From NCBI RefSeq assembly GCF_003415655.1, contig NZ_QRHC01000010.1, positions 62,001-126,000 on the forward strand: a stretch of 64,000 nt of DNA. The letters run 5' to 3'. Under the pieces are notes generated by a model. That model had not been told where the DNA came from and made no database searches. It worked only from the letters and a program-made list of their open reading frames with translations. Below, piece after piece: positions 62,148 through 64,000 of this stretch (its first letter is position 1; each line of letters opens with the position of its first letter). Position numbers and translations under genes: made by a program. The DNA comes from Vibrio maerlii (lineage in GTDB: Bacteria > Pseudomonadota > Gammaproteobacteria > Enterobacterales > Vibrionaceae).

Positions 62148-63452
62148 ATGCGCATCCGTAGCTCCTTTACTCAATCGATTCTTTTACTGCTTACTCTGCT
62201 GCTCGCGAGTCAGGTTTACTCGTACTACGCGGTGTTTAACTACGCACTGATGCCAAGCCTTCAGCAGTTCAACAAGATCCTTGCTCATGAGATGAGCCTG
62301 ATGCTGGACGACAGCACCGAACTGAACTCAAGCGATGATCTTGAAGCGCCGATTAAGCGCCGAGTATTAGAGCAGCTAGGGGTGACGGTGCATACCATGG
62401 AAGAGCCGACCGCTCAGGATTACAACAGCGCGATGTCGGTAGATTTGATGTCTGAGGAGATGACCGATGAACTCGGTATTCCTACCGAGGTGCGATTGTC
62501 GCTTGGGGTTGAGAGCTATATCTTGTGGATGCAGATAGATTCTATCCCTGACAGCGTGATTCGAATTCCTTTGTCTGAGCTCCAGCAAGAGGACTTTGCT
62601 CCGTTATTCCATAACAGCCTGATCATGGCACTAATCATTGTCGCGGGTGGTTGGCTGTTTATTCGTTTGCAAAACCGACCTTTGATTGAGCTAGAGAAAG
62701 CAGCTAAAGCGGTTGGACGTGGTGAGATTCCTCCTCAATTGCCTGAGAAAGGTGCATCAGAGATCCGTTCAGTAACTCGCAGCTTCAATCAGATGTCGAA
62801 AGGTATTCAGGCGCTCGAAGAGGACCGTGCATTGCTCATGGCGGGTATCAGTCATGACTTGCGTACGCCACTGACTCGTATCCGTTTGGCGACAGAAATG
62901 ATGTCACCAGAGGATAGTTATCTGGCTGAGGGCATTATTAACGATACCGAAGAATGCAATGAGATCATCAGCCAGTTCATGGACTACTTGAAGCCGGTTA
63001 ACACTCAAACTTTTGAGTCCGTGCATCTTAGTGATATTGCCAATGATGTGGCGATTGCAGAGGGTGGGTACGAAATAGAGATTGTCTCTGAGCTTGAACC
63101 GAATGCAAAACCTGCTTTTGGTAGTCCAATTGCGATTAAGCGTGCTGTGAGCAACCTTGTGGTCAATGCGATTCGTTATGGTAACGGCTGGGTGAAGATC
63201 TCAACCGGTATTACAGCAGACAACACCTTAGTATGGATCTGTGTCGAAGATAACGGCCCAGGCATCGAGAAAGACCAGATATCCAAGCTTTTTGAACCGT
63301 TCACTCGTGGAGATACTGCTCGTGGTAGTGAGGGCACAGGCTTAGGGCTAGCAATTGTGAAGCGTATCGTGGGTCAACATCATGGTTCAGTGATTGTGAC
63401 CAACCGCTCGGAAGGTGGCTTGAAGGCGCAGATTAGTTTTCCTGTGAGATAG
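62148..63452 (+). CDS. envZ: osmosensor histidine kinase EnvZ
   Basis: A 434-residue inner-membrane kinase. The first helix is near 10-30 and the second near 157-173, with a periplasmic segment between. HAMP follows, then the H-box with H236 (AGISHDLRTPLTR) and the ATP-binding domain (VNAIRYG, VEDNGPGIE, GTGLGLAIV). It phosphorylates and dephosphorylates OmpR. The ATG lies directly after a CTAGGAACTTAG-type repeat. Confidence 0.96.
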   Translation: MRIRSSFTQSILLLLTLLLASQVYSYYAVFNYALMPSLQQFNKILAHEMSLMLDDSTELNSSDDLEAPIKRRVLEQLGVTVHTMEEPTAQDYNSAMSVDLMSEEMTDELGIPTEVRLSLGVESYILWMQIDSIPDSVIRIPLSELQQEDFAPLFHNSLIMALIIVAGGWLFIRLQNRPLIELEKAAKAVGRGEIPPQLPEKGASEIRSVTRSFNQMSKGIQALEEDRALLMAGISHDLRTPLTRIRLATEMMSPEDSYLAEGIINDTEECNEIISQFMDYLKPVNTQTFESVHLSDIANDVAIAEGGYEIEIVSELEPNAKPAFGSPIAIKRAVSNLVVNAIRYGNGWVKISTGITADNTLVWICVEDNGPGIEKDQISKLFEPFTRGDTARGSEGTGLGLAIVKRIVGQHHGSVIVTNRSEGGLKAQISFPVR

Positions 63453-63468
63453 GTAGATGTTCCTAGTG

Positions 63469-63522
63469 CCTAGTTCCTTGAAAGGACATCCTCTAGTCAC
63501 TAGGAACTCGCCTCTAGGAACT
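63469..63522. repeat. CTAGGAACTAG-type repeats at the envZ/recG junction
   Basis: GTTCCTAGTG near 63469 is the exact complement of CACTAGGAAC near 63498, with CCTAGTTCC and CTCTAGGAAC beside them. It fills the 71-bp gap between convergent envZ and recG. Confidence 0.75.
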
Positions 63523-63523
63523 T

Positions 63524-64000
63524 CTATGCCTTCGCATAGAAATCACGCTCACCGAGCCAGCGGTCAATGATTGCTTTTGCGCTGTCTGGGTGGTGGTCGT
63601 GTACGTATCGAGCCAGTTTCTGCACCTGTGGGATAAGATGCTGGTCACGTATAAGGTCTGCAATCTTAAAGTCAGCAAGCCCAGTTTGTTTGGTGCCTAG
63701 AAGCTCACCTGGGCCGCGAATCTCCAGATCTCGTTGGGCGATAATGAAGCCATCATTACTTTCTCTCAGTACACCTAAGCGCTTTTGCGCTGTTTTGGAC
63801 AGCGGCGCATGGTAAAGCAGCACACAGTGACTCGCGACTGAGCCTCGACCAACACGACCGCGCAGCTGGTGGAGCTGAGCGAGACCTAATCGTTCCGGGT
63901 TTTCGATAATCATCAGGCTGGAGTTTGGTACATCCACACCCACCTCGATTACTGTTGTGGCAACCAATAAGTGCAGCTCATTGTCTTTGAACTGCTGCAT
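63524..64000 (-). CDS. recG: ATP-dependent DNA helicase RecG, C-terminal part (partial)
   Basis: Only the last 158 or so codons are in the window; the gene continues past base 64000, so the first Met seen is internal. Helicase motif V (LLVATTVIEVGVDVP) and motif VI (QLRGRVGRG) are present, then RDLEIRGPGELLGTKQTGLADF, the RecG wedge-linked TRG region, and its normal C-terminus. RecG remodels stalled replication forks and branched DNA. Convergent with envZ. Confidence 0.95.
   Translation of the reverse strand: MQQFKDNELHLLVATTVIEVGVDVPNSSLMIIENPERLGLAQLHQLRGRVGRGSVASHCVLLYHAPLSKTAQKRLGVLRESNDGFIIAQRDLEIRGPGELLGTKQTGLADFKIADLIRDQHLIPQVQKLARYVHDHHPDSAKAIIDRWLGERDFYAKA

Overview
The window is a stretch of the primary chromosome of a Vibrio (family Vibrionaceae). 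This rests on gene content and order: ubiE-ubiJ-ubiB-tatABC, hemB-ryhB-polA-spf-engB, glnA/ntrBC, a complete epsC-N type II secretion operon of Vibrio type, and cysQ-nudE-nfuA-comF/bioH. A Spot 42 gene sits beside polA, and a RyhB longer than the enterobacterial one sits between hemB and polA. Nearly all of it is core genome. I see no tRNA, rRNA, prophage, CRISPR array or intact insertion sequence. I cannot name the species.

Layout. 0-1.4 kb: end of a dihydroxyacetone kinase gene and gldA (glycerol use). 1.4-9.5 kb: an EamA exporter, rmuC behind a LexA-like box, the ubiquinone genes ubiE-ubiJ-ubiB, the twin-arginine translocase tatABC, and tatD facing them. 9.6-15.7 kb: hemB, ryhB with a Fur-like promoter, a cluster of DnaA boxes, polA, spf (Spot 42), a second possible small RNA, and engB. 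15.8-20.2 kb: cytochrome c4, a Csr-type regulatory RNA, a zinc-ribbon methyltransferase coupled to yihI and a DUF2489 gene, and hemN. 20.3-28.2 kb: a membrane GGDEF-EAL protein and the nitrogen regulon ntrC, ntrB, a DUF4124 gene and glnA, with a sigma-54 promoter and NtrC sites. 28.3-34 kb: typA, an AAA ATPase with a DUF2959 lipoprotein, yihY, dtd and a yiiD-like fusion. 34-39.7 kb: a MITE-like element, an AsmA-like protein, pckA, hslO and hslR. 39.8-51.4 kb: epsC to epsN. 51.5-64 kb: cysQ, nudE, nfuA, comF, bioH, an unknown gene, tex, a four-repeat retropepsin-like periplasmic protein, greB, ompR, envZ and the 3' end of recG.

How the parts work together. NtrB and NtrC sense nitrogen and drive glnA from the sigma-54 promoter, and a 17-bp NtrC palindrome just before ntrB suggests autoregulation. 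Three post-transcriptional regulators lie within 6 kb: RyhB (iron), Spot 42 (carbon) and a Csr-type RNA. The Tat genes export folded proteins across the inner membrane. The Eps genes carry periplasmic proteins across the outer membrane.

The least ordinary content is between genes. There is a cluster of five to six DnaA-box-like sequences with three GATC sites before polA, and a 13-nt long-range complement within RyhB that overlaps its terminator. There is a roughly 280-bp element with 18-bp perfect terminal inverted repeats, and two dispersed palindromic repeat families. One of these occupies every convergent gene junction from 33 kb onward. Two short tandem repeats (TTTCTAG x 11 and AGCATT x 7) are associated with the second family. 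Among proteins, the 629-residue secreted protein at 58.6-60.5 kb reads as four tandem retropepsin-like units, of which only the first and last keep DTGAD.
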